Assembly: GCA_009760855.2 (NCBI GenBank)
Contig: WPIO01000102.1
Span: 990,001 to 1,054,000 of the forward strand
Direction: 5' to 3'
Length of the DNA stretch: 64,000 nucleotides
DNA from: Cristatella mucedo
Lineage: Eukaryota > Bryozoa > Phylactolaemata > Cristatellidae
In this document: piece after piece, positions 24,701 to 39,887 of the stretch
How positions within the stretch are numbered: position 1 is the first letter of the stretch
Layout: every line of letters begins with the position of its first letter
Notes under the pieces: generated by a model
What the model saw: the letters and a program-made list of their open reading frames with translations, nothing else
Told to the model about the DNA's origin: nothing
The model's database searches: none
Program-made: the position numbers and the translations under genes

Positions 24701-25549
24701 TTAATTGCTTATATTGAGCCAGAGAAATTTGCAGTTGATGCTGCAGATGATACTTTAAAATATCTTGTTAATAATTTTGTACAAGAGTAGATTCGCATAA
24801 AGCATAATAGTAAAAAATCAGATATCAGAACCACAGATGATGTATTGTTAGCAATAAAGATAACTTTAACATCGTGGACAAATCGCAAAAATGCTCTTTT
24901 AATTCCAATGGCACAATTCCTAGAGTTATAAGAATCGCAATGGAATTCATTTATTAAGGCCGCAATTACTGCATTACAAAATAGCACAACTGCAGATCAA
25001 TGGAGGCTGATTAATTTATATATTCTGTATCCATGGTTTACAAACATAACATCTAGCATCGTACATTCATTTGCATCTGCTCGAACCACTTCATTTTTAA
25101 TGACGCTACGTACATTAGAACGTAATGTACCTCCACCTGTTTTATTTTTTCCTGCTGCTGAAGATACAATGGAGTTTGATGCTGGCTTGGCCACGGCAGG
25201 TAATGCAGCGGTTTTAGGTGAAACTGAAGCCATTGCGATCACAACAGCAAAAGATCAACCAAACACTTAATCTTGGGTTTCCGTAATTAGCGCGACTTCA
25301 ATCAATTCACCGCAATCCATAGCATTAAATCAAGCGTCAAGTGTTGTAGGCGGTGATGGCTTAAGTTATAATGCAAAAACTCTAGCCACTCAAAAAGAAT
25401 CAGTTGCGGTTGTTTTGGATAATGTTCCAGCCTTGCAGTCAGATGCTATTTTGACAACAGCAGAAAGCAAAAGTGTTAGCAGTAATTTACATAAACAGAC
25501 AACACAACAAGTACAGACATCTAGCAAGACGCCATTCGCCACATTATAA
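18711..25549 (+). pseudogene. giant repeat protein 2, decayed
   Basis: About 6.8 kb of former coding sequence (roughly 2,280 codons) starting ATG 18711 and ending TAA near 25549. The N-terminal 297 residues are open and acidic (Asp/Glu/Ser-rich, no signal peptide). Beyond this are in-frame stops (TAG 19602, TAG 20182, TAG 20641, TAA 21124 and others) and frameshifts (near 19970, 21465, 22100). Helical blocks alternate with Ala/Ser/Thr-rich linkers, for example 21142-21420 and 22440-22640. One block is clearly duplicated: QVGKILVKRFGADAEIL near 21475 and IVGKFLVRKFGHRAETL near 22727. Motifs ISVHQFKKL and ISLTDKQLKFF resemble those of the giant gene upstream, so the two are probably paralogues. 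No known family is recognised. A large secreted or host-directed protein is only a guess. Confidence 0.7.
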
Positions 25550-30890
<5,341 letters not shown>

Positions 30891-31216
30891 TGCAGGTTGA
30901 TTGCTTTTTTGCTATGAAAGATCTGGTGAAAGATGGATGATTTATGTTCTGTCAATTTGATATTATTAATGCTTTGCGGCTAAGATATCGTATTATTTTG
31001 CTTTTTTGGGTTTTAAAAATGGCGTTCGAAATAATGCTTTCGGAAAATATTGTTGCGGTTGCTGGTTAAGCTTTTTGATATGTCTTATAGCTGCTAATTT
31101 ATTTGGCTTGTAACTTTGCCCATCTATCTACCTTATTATCTTGCCACCTACCAATAAAGACCATTTGTGCTTTGTTGCTGATATCATTGCTTTTAACTAT
31201 AACTTTATTAATAGGC
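30891..31216. other. spacer between convergent ligA and TIKI-like gene
   Basis: 326 bases between two converging stop codons. It should carry both terminators, but no strong GC-rich hairpin with a T-run was seen. No gene supported. Confidence 0.4.
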
Positions 31217-33241
31217 CTATAGCGGTTTGCCGTATTTTACAAGCTCTACCTTGCCTGAGTTTTTTGATGAACCATGCAGCTTGAATCCTCCTCTTTTTGG
31301 AAGGATTGTTTTTGGCTCTGGAACATAATGATGCTTTGAAGTCTCTGCTTTGTGCTTTGTTGCTGATTGTTGCAAGCTATATCTCTGCTTCCGCCCAAAC
31401 AGTGTTTTTTGTATCCGTTGCCGATCTGTTGCCTCTGCTGATGCAAAGGTGCTGTGAGCTGGCGTTGATGGTGAAGAGGCTGGAGCTAGGAGTGGGGCTG
31501 GAGATGCAGCTCTAGATTGAGTTGGGGTGTGTGCGACTGCAGTGCCGGCTCTTGATGTGGACGGAGAATGGGCTGGCGAGGCTAGAGATGCAGTGGAATC
31601 TGATGGAGGTATAACTGCAACCAGAGGCTGTTGTTTGCTTTCATCTCTGGTAATTGCTGTAGTATTAGCTGCAGATAGAGCTGGGGCTGAAGGTACAAGT
31701 ATGGCTGGGGGTGAGGGTAGATTTTTTTGTATTTTTTCAATCTTATTAAATTCTTTCTCTAATTCTTTCATAAGTATTGCTTGATCGTCAGGCGGTAATG
31801 ATGCCCATCCAGCAATATTTATTTCTCGCACTTGAGCTATATCTACTAGCGAATCTCTATAAGGCAAGCATATGGTAGGCTTACCTGCACTATCTATGGC
31901 GGCATATGGAACTTGTGGTTTTAATGCCTTTACTGCCTTGCCTAGATCGTGGGCCAACGCCGAACATTCTGTGCTGTAAAACACACGATCTTTTTCTTGC
32001 TCTTCGGCCGTATGTTTTCTGACTGATGGGCTTTTTAATGATTCTGGCAAACGAAATGACTTACGTGCCATTACTGCAGCCTCCAGCCTGCTAAGTATTT
32101 CTTTATCGAATTTAGGTAGCTTGACTTCTTTTTTCTCTAATTCCTTTAGCATCTTAATGCCTGTAGCCAACAAGTCAAATGTTACTGTACGTTCATGATA
32201 CTCTCCTGCTACTTGAAACGAAAAAATCATATCCCGCAATTCTGGATCGAAAGCTCCAACAGATAAATTCCATTCCGCTGGTCTTGATGGATCTGCAAAA
32301 AGCTGTGGCTTTGTCCGGGGATATTGATCTGGATATAATGCCCTTTGCTCTGGCGGAAGAGCTTCAAGCTCTTGACTATTTTTAAATCTAGAAAACAGTA
32401 CAGGAACCACATCCATTCCCATTAATTCCAGATTTTCCAGTGCTGTTGATCTTGTTTTGTTCTGCGCTCCCGATAATTCGATATACTTTAAGTGATTAGC
32501 ACCCAACACAGCAATAACCAGTTGGCAGCCAGGTTTTGTTGCTTCGTAGGCAATAGCAGTGGCCATATGAAGATCTCTGGAGTTTTGCTGCAATATGTGT
32601 GTTGGTTTATTCATATGTGCTACGTAGTAAGAAAGAAATTCATCATTGCTTCTTTCTTCTGGAGTTAGATTAAAACAGTATTCTTGGACTTTGGCACTCT
32701 GATCTACTGGAGCAGAACGCAAGCCATGTTTTGCCAAAATATTTGCTATTGTAAGGTTTGAAGACTGTTCCATTGCCCGTGGCGATGGTGGAGGTTTTAG
32801 TTTTAAGGCTTCTTTATCTTCCAATTTATAAGATTGTCTTGCATATGTTGTATGCCTTACGCGATGGCGTAGTGATTCTGTAATTGCTTGTTCTTTTATA
32901 GATGGATCTAGTAAATAAGATGGTATTTGTGAAGCGAAAGTTGAGAAATTGTTAGGTAATTCAGCGGCAAGGGTAATTGTAGATAAATCTACTCCCAAAA
33001 AGATCAAAGTTCGCAAAAAACTGAATAATACATCTACATTGAGACCTTCGGAATGGTTTTCTCCAATACATATTATTGGCGCTGGATCTGCAAATCTATC
33101 TCTTAATGCTTGTAGTCTTGCTTCTGCTTCTGCCTTGGCTGCAAAGCCATCTATTAATGCTTCTTTCTCTGCAGCAGCTGCTACATCTTTTACGCCTGCC
33201 GTGGCTGTTACATCTAGTCGTGCTCTTTTTGTGTTTTCCAT
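31217..33241 (-). CDS. TIKI/TraB/ChaN-like hydrolase-fold protein with disordered tail
   Basis: A 674-residue protein of unknown role. Residues 56-255 carry the scattered motif set of the EreA/ChaN/TraB/TIKI superfamily: GENH at 60-63, an acidic ELP at 94-96, RDLHMATAI from 222, and GANH at 247-250. Members of this fold include metal-dependent peptidases, erythromycin esterase and haem-binding ChaN, so hydrolase is possible but unproved. The rest (about 310-530) is helical, then comes an Ala/Ser/Pro/Thr-rich low-complexity stretch (about 535-610) and a basic C-terminus. No classical signal peptide is visible. It is Ala-rich and intact, unlike the giant pseudogenes nearby, and stands alone on the minus strand. 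The linker style and lone position would suit a host-directed protein, but this is inference. Confidence 0.7.
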   Translation of the reverse strand: MENTKRARLDVTATAGVKDVAAAAEKEALIDGFAAKAEAEARLQALRDRFADPAPIICIGENHSEGLNVDVLFSFLRTLIFLGVDLSTITLAAELPNNFSTFASQIPSYLLDPSIKEQAITESLRHRVRHTTYARQSYKLEDKEALKLKPPPSPRAMEQSSNLTIANILAKHGLRSAPVDQSAKVQEYCFNLTPEERSNDEFLSYYVAHMNKPTHILQQNSRDLHMATAIAYEATKPGCQLVIAVLGANHLKYIELSGAQNKTRSTALENLELMGMDVVPVLFSRFKNSQELEALPPEQRALYPDQYPRTKPQLFADPSRPAEWNLSVGAFDPELRDMIFSFQVAGEYHERTVTFDLLATGIKMLKELEKKEVKLPKFDKEILSRLEAAVMARKSFRLPESLKSPSVRKHTAEEQEKDRVFYSTECSALAHDLGKAVKALKPQVPYAAIDSAGKPTICLPYRDSLVDIAQVREINIAGWASLPPDDQAILMKELEKEFNKIEKIQKNLPSPPAILVPSAPALSAANTTAITRDESKQQPLVAVIPPSDSTASLASPAHSPSTSRAGTAVAHTPTQSRAASPAPLLAPASSPSTPAHSTFASAEATDRQRIQKTLFGRKQRYSLQQSATKHKAETSKHHYVPEPKTILPKRGGFKLHGSSKNSGKVELVKYGKPL

Positions 33242-34133
33242 TGCTTTAAATAAAAATAATGCATATCAATATATTTATATATAAATATAAGCCTTAAGTT
33301 TATAAATTCAAGTAAAATAAATCTTTCCTTCTATTGAAAAAAGATATAACAATATTTATACAATCTAAAGATGAAAAATTCAATTGAATTATTATTGTAA
33401 GCTTTGGGCTATAGTAGTTGTGATATGTGGTAAAAATATTCACTGTTTTTTTTAAATATTATCTAACATATTGATTGTAGAGATGTGATTTAATGTTAAA
33501 GATTATGAATACCAATAAGCGAAATAGTTTTTTGTTGCAAGTAGAGAGAAAGCAAATCAATTGCTGACGGTGGTAAGATAGTTAAAATAAACCATAGATT
33601 TGCATGGTTCTGCCACTCTAACACCGGCGCCATTTGTAATCACTTCTGAAGGCTTTTTTATGGCTGGTACTTGATTCTGTTGGTCAAAAGCAATTTTTTC
33701 ATCATAGGCCTCAAGATTCTTGTCCATTGCTTTTTAATTGCATTTGTAATCATTTTATTTAAGCTGTCATCAGCTTGTTTGCAAAATTTATTTTTAGATT
33801 GCAGAATATATTAGCCAATAAGTGCAAAAAAAATATCCATTAAGGTAGATGGTACGTTTTGAAGGCTAAGTTAGAAAAAATGCATTGCCAATGTTGTGGT
33901 GTTGGCAATTAATTATTTATTATGTAAATTTTTTCATCTTTCTTCGTTGATGGCAATTGTTTTTGAGCACATAATATTGTGCTAAAATTGCAATTAAATC
34001 GTAGTCCATTTATTTAAATATATGTTAATGGTGTAATAATTTTATGAGTTAAAATTTCTTGATTATTAAAAACGTCCCTCACTGTGCTATGGTGGAAGTT
34101 TTTTGTCTCACTGAAATATTATACTAATTTATT
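33242..34133. other. spacer upstream of lepB
   Basis: About 900 bases between two divergently transcribed genes. Apart from the possible small ORF at 33557-33727 I see no gene. Promoters for both neighbours should lie here, but none could be fixed with confidence. Confidence 0.4.
33557..33727 (-). CDS. possible 56-residue small protein
   Basis: A minus-strand open frame starting MDKNLEAYDEKIAFDQQNQ and ending in a TGA at 33557. It contains PSEVITNGAGVRVAEP, which looks like normal protein composition rather than AT-rich noise. No family is recognised. It could be a small gene or the surviving end of a lost one; the surrounding 900 bases are otherwise empty. Confidence 0.3.
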   Translation of the reverse strand: MDKNLEAYDEKIAFDQQNQVPAIKKPSEVITNGAGVRVAEPCKSMVYFNYLTTVSN

Positions 34134-34889
34134 GTGTTTAAAGCGCAGCTTGGATCTGGAAATAATAAGCAAAAAATCAAGGAGTTTCTCTTAACTTTGC
34201 TTTATGCTGTGTTAATTACTAGTGCTTTTAGATCTTTTGTTTACGACCCATTTCATGTGCCCTCTGGTTCCATGATGCCAACTTTAATAGCTGGTGACAA
34301 AATTTTTGCAAACAAATACAGATACGGATACAGCAAATACTCTTTCCCATTTAAAATCATTCCCATAGAGGGTCGTATTTTTGCAAATAAATTGCCGCAA
34401 AGGGGCGACGTTGTAATTTTTACTCTGCCAAAAAAAGATAGCATTTATTATGTCAAGCGCATAATTGGCTTGCCAGGTGAAAAAATTTCCGTCCACTCAG
34501 ATTTTCCCATAGTCAATGGTAAGGAATTGGCTCATAAAATGGTTTCAATAATTCAGGTTGCAGAGGAAGATGTGAAGGTTTATCAATTTTTGGAAACCAA
34601 TTTAGAAGGCAAAAGTTATAACATATATAGACCATCAGAGCCTTTGGATGGTAGCAACATGCAATCCATTAAAGTGCCAGATGGGCATTATTTTGTGATG
34701 GGTGATAATCGTGGAAATTCAATTGATAGTAGGTTTGATGACGTTGGCTTTATTCCATTAATTAATATAGTTGGGAGGGCTGATGCTATATTTTTCTCGT
34801 CGCCACATCATCCACTATTAACTCTCTTAATGCCTTGGACTATGAGGGGAGGAAGATTTTTTAAAACCCTTGTTCCTTATAAGCAATAG
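34134..34889 (+). CDS. lepB: signal peptidase I (LepB)
   Basis: Inner-membrane serine protease that removes signal peptides from exported proteins. It has one N-terminal membrane helix (about residues 17-33), then the catalytic Ser in PSGSM (Ser46) and the general-base Lys in YYVKRIIGLPG (Lys108), followed by the conserved box GHYFVMGDNRGNSIDSR. The length of 251 is normal. The start is GTG at 34134; no better ATG keeps the N-terminal helix, and no Shine-Dalgarno sequence precedes it. It is followed after 2 bases by the NUDIX gene and then rnhA, forming a probable three-gene operon. In Rickettsia lepB precedes rnc; here that partner is absent. Confidence 0.96.
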   Translation: MFKAQLGSGNNKQKIKEFLLTLLYAVLITSAFRSFVYDPFHVPSGSMMPTLIAGDKIFANKYRYGYSKYSFPFKIIPIEGRIFANKLPQRGDVVIFTLPKKDSIYYVKRIIGLPGEKISVHSDFPIVNGKELAHKMVSIIQVAEEDVKVYQFLETNLEGKSYNIYRPSEPLDGSNMQSIKVPDGHYFVMGDNRGNSIDSRFDDVGFIPLINIVGRADAIFFSSPHHPLLTLLMPWTMRGGRFFKTLVPYKQ

Positions 34890-34891
34890 CC

Positions 34892-35416
34892 ATGTCATCC
34901 GATAGCACCCTTATACCGCAAATAATACAGGTTGTTGCTTCTCGTGGGCTTGTTTTTAGCAAAAATAGCAACAAATTATTGTTAGTGGCGGAAAAAAATC
35001 TGCATTGGCATACTCCTGGTGGCTGGGTAGATAAGTTAGAGCCAGCAACTTTGGCGTGCCAGAGGGAAGTAAAGGAAGAAACTGGCATAGATATTACGGT
35101 GGATAAGGTGGTTTTTATATTGGAAATAATAGAAGATTCTATTGAGAGATTTGGCAATTTAGTCCACAAATTTGACTTATTTTGCGTTTGCTATTGCGAA
35201 AGTGACGAAATAGATGAAGAATGGGAGGATCGCGACAATAACCTAATAGTAAATCGAAAATTTATCGATGAATCGGAGTGGTTGCAAAACAAAGATATAA
35301 TGGTACCAAAACAGCTATCCAGCCTTAAATTTGCAGAGATTCAGTCTATGCCAAGTTGTTATTCGTGGCTGCCGGCAATAAATAAAGAATATAAGAGAAT
35401 AATAAATGGAATCTAG
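34892..35416 (+). CDS. NUDIX hydrolase
   Basis: Hydrolase of nucleoside diphosphate-linked substrates. The NUDIX box is complete: G-x5-E-x7-REVKEETGI, from GGWVDKLEPATL to EETGIDI (about residues 44-69). The length of 174 is ordinary. The substrate cannot be predicted from the motif; a housekeeping or RNA 5'-end role are both possible. It begins 2 bases after the lepB stop and its end overlaps the start of rnhA by 11 bases, so the three are very likely co-transcribed and translation may be coupled. Confidence 0.9.
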   Translation: MSSDSTLIPQIIQVVASRGLVFSKNSNKLLLVAEKNLHWHTPGGWVDKLEPATLACQREVKEETGIDITVDKVVFILEIIEDSIERFGNLVHKFDLFCVCYCESDEIDEEWEDRDNNLIVNRKFIDESEWLQNKDIMVPKQLSSLKFAEIQSMPSCYSWLPAINKEYKRIINGI

Positions 35417-35843
35417 CGAAGTAATAATTTATACAGATGGTGCCTGCTCTGGAAATCCTGGAGCTGGTGGCTGGGCGGCTGTAATTTTTTCAAATAATGC
35501 TAAAAAAACAGTCTCTGGATATGCAAGCAATACAACTAATAATATAATGGAATTAACTGCTGCGGTTGAGGGCTTAAAGCACGCCAATGCGACAATAATA
35601 ACTCTTTTTACGGATAGCCAATATCTGTGCAAAGGTATGACGGAATGGTTGGTTGGCTGGAAGCGTAAAGGCTGGCGTACTGCATCTGGACAAGCGGTAA
35701 AAAATTTATCTATATGGCAAGAGCTTGATCGGCTGAATAATAAATATAAAATTAATTGGCAGTGGGTTAAGGCACATAATGGCAATAAATATAATGAAGA
35801 AGCGGATCAGCTTGCACGAGAAGAGATAGAAAAAAATGCATAG
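35406..35843 (+). CDS. rnhA: ribonuclease HI
   Basis: Cuts the RNA strand of RNA-DNA hybrids, for example in Okazaki primers and R-loops. All four acidic catalytic residues are visible: Asp11 in IYTDGACSGNPG, Glu49 in IMELTAA, Asp70 in LFTDSQY, and Asp134 in EEADQLA, with His124 in VKAHNGN. The length of 145 residues is standard. It starts inside the end of the NUDIX gene and closes the lepB operon. Confidence 0.97.
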   Translation: MESSEVIIYTDGACSGNPGAGGWAAVIFSNNAKKTVSGYASNTTNNIMELTAAVEGLKHANATIITLFTDSQYLCKGMTEWLVGWKRKGWRTASGQAVKNLSIWQELDRLNNKYKINWQWVKAHNGNKYNEEADQLAREEIEKNA

Positions 35844-36670
35844 ATTAAGACTATAGATTGAATATAGATATCTGGCTGTCAAATTGGACTTGATTTTATG
35901 TTTTAAATTATCTTTAATGATTAATTCTTTGTGGCGTGATTTTGCGTGTTAATATATTTGTGGATGTTCTTTTTGGCAATTAAAACAACATAAATAAACA
36001 ACAATAAAGTGCCCTATAATTTATGTTATTGGTCTTAAAAATTGGTCATAGATCTCTACCGCAAACAGAAAATATAGAGGCAAAATTACTATTCAGTGCC
36101 ATCTTTAGTGTCTGGTTCTAACTTATCTATCCAGTTAACGGTGGTGTGACGAATAATCACTCTATAGATACAATAGATTCACTTTATTTTTTTGATGATA
36201 TATTTAGTCGTTGCTGGTGTTATGGTGTCAAGTAATCTCTGACCAAATTATGTTCATTTTTTTTATGCCTATGTGTTTTTGAGTAAATATCGTTTTGCTT
36301 GAAATGGTGTTTTTTTATATCTTGAATTATTGGGATTTTGTGCATTGATTGAGAAATTTTGTCACTAAATAAAAACAATTTAACACTGAAAAAGTTATCT
36401 TCTATTTGTTGTGGGATTGTATTAGCTCTGGATAATTTTTGGCGGTGATTTTATGAGATATTTGCTATATTGTAGTTTTATCTGGCATTGTGGTTGTACA
36501 ATTTTACTCAATCATTCATGTTTGTTGTGTTTTGGCATTAAAGCTATTGCTTAATTTATTTAATGGCAAAGTTTGTGTGTTTTGAGGAGGAAGTTAATCT
36601 ATATGCTTCGGCTATGTCTGGGCAGATGTTGTTTGCGATGTATTTTGTGGTTTTGTTTTTTTTACGGTAA
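35844..36670. other. spacer between convergent rnhA and OMP gene
   Basis: About 830 bases with stops in all frames. No gene or tRNA is seen. It ends at the strong hairpin serving the neighbouring outer-membrane protein gene. Confidence 0.45.
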
Positions 36671-36675
36671 ATAAA

Positions 36676-36703
36676 AAACCCACAGCTTTTAGGCTATGGG
36701 TTT
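36676..36703 (-). terminator. rho-independent terminator of OMP gene
   Basis: An 11-bp stem, aaacccacagc and gctatgggttt with one G-T pair, with a 6-base loop, flanked by A-runs on one side and T-runs on the other. It lies about 50 bases past the stop of the minus-strand OMP gene and could act in both directions. Confidence 0.85.
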
Positions 36704-36751
36704 TTATTGTAAAATCAATACTCAGTTTTGCTGTGTAATGATTTTTATTGA

Positions 36752-37489
36752 TTATAGATGGATGCTAAAACCAGCAGCTGCATTTAAGTCAAAAATAACT
36801 CTGTCGTTGGCTAAGGCTTTACCGTTAATCAAGTATGCAGAAGATGCAGAAAGGGATGAGATTGCACTAGAAAGTTCCAAGAAAACAGAAACTCTTTGTG
36901 AAGGTCTGTAAGCTACGCCTAGACCAACATTTGCCATTGGTAAAACTTCCGTGGTTCCTCCCGATGTTCCAGGAGCTCCAAGCAACATCTTAACACCAGC
37001 AATAGCGTAAATTTGAGCTTTGTCGTTTGCTAGCGATCCACCAATTTTTAAATTAGGGTTAAGAACGCCGTATAGTTGTGGCACTCCAGAATTCAATCCA
37101 GTTAATGAGTGAAGCACGCTTCCATTTAATCCGCCCGTTGTATTATTTGCCAAAGGAGAAATCATAACTCCGCCTTTAACTTCAGCTGCCAAGTAAACTT
37201 TGCTGGCAGTTATTTTTTCAATACCTATGTGAGCAGAGTGGCCAGTTTGGAAAGAAAGGTTATCCAGCATTGCAGTGTTAGGATTAGCAACAGTTGCTAA
37301 CAGACTGAATGAGTGAGAAAGACCAATATAGACACTAGACATTGAAGCGTTCATTGATGTTTGTGCTGACTTTTTGGTCGCTGTAGTCATCTTGTTTGCT
37401 GTTGCACTAGAAGCAGATGCAGCAGAAGCAGAAGAAAGAGAGACGGCAGAAGCTACCAAGGCAAGAGAGAAAATTTTTTTCAACAACAT
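36752..37489 (-). CDS. outer-membrane beta-barrel protein
   Basis: A secreted protein of about 245 residues. The start MLLKKIFSLALVASAVSLSSASA is a typical Sec signal peptide with an Ala/Ser-rich cleavage zone. The mature part alternates polar and hydrophobic residues, has many Gly and Ser, and ends in FSIHL, consistent with a small beta-barrel. I chose the ATG at 37489 rather than upstream codons because it gives the cleanest signal peptide. A strong terminator follows. It is transcribed divergently from recA. Probably an abundant surface porin-like protein, as in other Rickettsiales-like bacteria, but the subfamily is not recognised. Confidence 0.75.
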   Translation of the reverse strand: MLLKKIFSLALVASAVSLSSASAASASSATANKMTTATKKSAQTSMNASMSSVYIGLSHSFSLLATVANPNTAMLDNLSFQTGHSAHIGIEKITASKVYLAAEVKGGVMISPLANNTTGGLNGSVLHSLTGLNSGVPQLYGVLNPNLKIGGSLANDKAQIYAIAGVKMLLGAPGTSGGTTEVLPMANVGLGVAYRPSQRVSVFLELSSAISSLSASSAYLINGKALANDRVIFDLNAAAGFSIHL

Positions 37490-37939
37490 AAAAATAACCA
37501 ATAAATAAGTTTAAAAGCAACCGCAAATGACATAATGAAGAAAAACACAAAACGCCGCAGTGATATACAAATTCTGATATGTAAAATAAAAAGCAAGCAA
37601 TATTAATAACAAACCCACCTACTTGTGAGTTGCATGAATATGATTTTTAAGTGTAGATAAAAGTGGATATGCTGTAAGGTTGCGGATATTTGCCGATATG
37701 TCAACAATAAACTCAATTTTCAAATCTTTATTTATTATCAGTGTCTGCATAATCATAAACAGATTGATTGCTTAATAAAGAAACATTAATTTGCAGAGAT
37801 CTGTACCTTAAGTTTTGTTAATATTATAAACAAATTTATTGCATTTTATTTATTGACTGAAAGCGCATTCTGGCTGGCTTATTGTTGGGCCAAATGCCAT
37901 GCTGTGAGCTATTAACGATGTAATTTTATTTTATCAAAC
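37490..37939. promoter_or_regulatory. divergent promoter region OMP/recA
   Basis: 450 bases between the start codons of two divergent genes, so both promoters lie here. I could not identify a convincing LexA-type box or a matching -35/-10 pair. No gene supported. Confidence 0.5.
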
Positions 37940-39004
37940 ATGAAAAACGAATCTAATACAGATAAAACCAAGGCTCTCAATTTTGCAATTAGCTATATTG
38001 AAAAGCAATTTGGCAAGGGCTCTATAATGAAGTTGGGGGAAAAGTTAGACATGCAGATTGAGGCAATTTCTACAGGCTCGCTGGCGGTTGATTTGGCAAT
38101 AGGTGTTGGCGGCTTACCAAAAGGAAGAGTGATTGAAATTTATGGTCCAGAAAGCTCTGGTAAAACCACCTTTGCTCTTGGTGTTGTGGCTCAGTGTCAG
38201 AAAATTGGTGGGAGCTGTGCTTTTATTGATGCCGAGCACGCGCTTGATCCTGTTTATGCAAAAAAATTGGGGGTTAATTTAGATCAATTGCTTATTTCTC
38301 AGCCGGATAACGGCGAGCAAGCCTTAGAGATTGCTGATACTTTAGTTAGATCTGGTAGTATTGATGTTTTGGTTGTAGATTCTGTTGCTGCGTTGGTTCC
38401 AAAGGCAGAATTGGAAGGAGATATGGATCAACAATCTATGGGAGTTCAGGCTAGGCTAATGAGTAAGGCTTTAAGAAAAATTACAGGATCAATTTCTAGA
38501 ACCGGATGTATAGTTATTTTTATTAATCAAATTCGAATGAAGATTGGTGGCTATGGAAATCCAGAAACAACCACAGGTGGTAATGCTTTGAAATTCTATG
38601 CCTCCGTAAGATTGGAGATTAGAAAAGGAAAGTCTATCATGAAGGGTGATGTTGCAATTGGCGCCGAAACTACTGTTAAAATAGTGAAAAACAAAGTTGC
38701 GCCGCCATTCAGGAAAGTTGATGTAGAGCTGATGTTTGGAACCGGTATTAGCAAGGAAGGTGAATTAATTACTCTTGGTGAGCAGGCTGGAATAATAGAT
38801 AAAGCTGGCTCGTGGTACTCTTATGGTGGAGAAAGAATTGGACAGGGCAGGGAAAATGTTAGAAACTATCTAGTAAATAATCCCAACATTGCTAAAGATA
38901 TAGAGCAAAAAATTAGAGATAAATCAACTCTTCTAAATTTGGAATCTCCATCTGGAGAGGCCGATTTGGATGAAAACCCAGAAGGCATGCCATTGGATGA
39001 TTAG
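37940..39004 (+). CDS. recA: recombinase RecA
   Basis: Strand-exchange ATPase for homologous recombination and DNA repair. It is intact and of normal length (354). The Walker A motif GPESSGKTT (about residues 70-78), the Walker B region [14 protein letters not shown] and loops L1/L2 ([32 protein letters not shown]) are all conserved. The acidic tail ends EGMPLDD. The start ATG follows ttttatttta and tcaaac, with no Shine-Dalgarno sequence. A functional RecA makes recombination between the long inverted repeats in this window plausible. Confidence 0.98.
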   Translation: MKNESNTDKTKALNFAISYIEKQFGKGSIMKLGEKLDMQIEAISTGSLAVDLAIGVGGLPKGRVIEIYGPESSGKTTFALGVVAQCQKIGGSCAFIDAEHALDPVYAKKLGVNLDQLLISQPDNGEQALEIADTLVRSGSIDVLVVDSVAALVPKAELEGDMDQQSMGVQARLMSKALRKITGSISRTGCIVIFINQIRMKIGGYGNPETTTGGNALKFYASVRLEIRKGKSIMKGDVAIGAETTVKIVKNKVAPPFRKVDVELMFGTGISKEGELITLGEQAGIIDKAGSWYSYGGERIGQGRENVRNYLVNNPNIAKDIEQKIRDKSTLLNLESPSGEADLDENPEGMPLDD

Positions 39005-39887
39005 TGGCTTGGAAGCTTAATTTTTTCGCAGATCGTCCTACTTAAATGCCAAAGTACAGACATTGTTTTTGGCAATCTTACTTACGATGAATATTTGATT
39101 CTTTTTTTGCATCATTCAATCAAACTGAGTTGGCCAAGCCGCAGCTTATCTAAATGTATATAAAAAAATCATTCAGCCAAATGGCAACAACATTTCAGAT
39201 GATAAATTGTTGCCCTATGTTGAAATAGTTCACTTTTTTTGCGAGAAGCAATGTTACGCCCCATATTTAGATAACACTTCTGCGGTCTTTTTTGTCCTTT
39301 AAGCCATTTCTTTGCGGCAAACATTATATAGATTTATGCAATCTGGCCCGCTATTTTTTTAGGTCATAAAATTGATCTATTTTTGCTTCAGCCTCTCCAG
39401 ATGTTATGCATTATCCAACACATTAGGCCAGTGCTTTCTACTGCATTGCGTGCATTGGCCGCAAGATTTATTCTTATAAACAAGAGTCAATCTAGTTATG
39501 GCTTTCGATAGTTATTTTTGCCTGTTCATTAATATTACTTCACTATTGTAAGGCCCCGTTTCGGCCGTCTTGGGAGAGTTAAAAATCTAATCAAATTTTA
39601 TTTATTGAGATTGTATTTCTTACAATATTCAAGAAGTTATTATGAATTTTTATTAATTATGTCAGCAAACAAAGGTTTACATAATGCCTAATGTATTGCG
39701 ATAATTTGCTAAATCTAAGTTATTTCTGTTTGACATTTTAGATAATATTGCTATTTTAAAATGTTCCCAACAAAGAAATGATTGCATTATTATAGTTGCG
39801 GCCAGAAGCATGACTAGGATGCTGACTATCAAGATAATATCTAGTGGTTGATTGGTTTGTTGTGATTTGCGTTATGGGCAACATTTT
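39005..39887. other. spacer between convergent recA and ilvD
   Basis: Nearly 900 bases without a supported gene. Sequence is AT-rich with no clear terminator and no recognisable protein remnant. Confidence 0.45.

Noticed and set aside
31297-31784. Plus-strand open frames opposite the TIKI-like gene
   Set aside because: Antisense shadows of the Ala/Ser-rich tail; no start context or family similarity.
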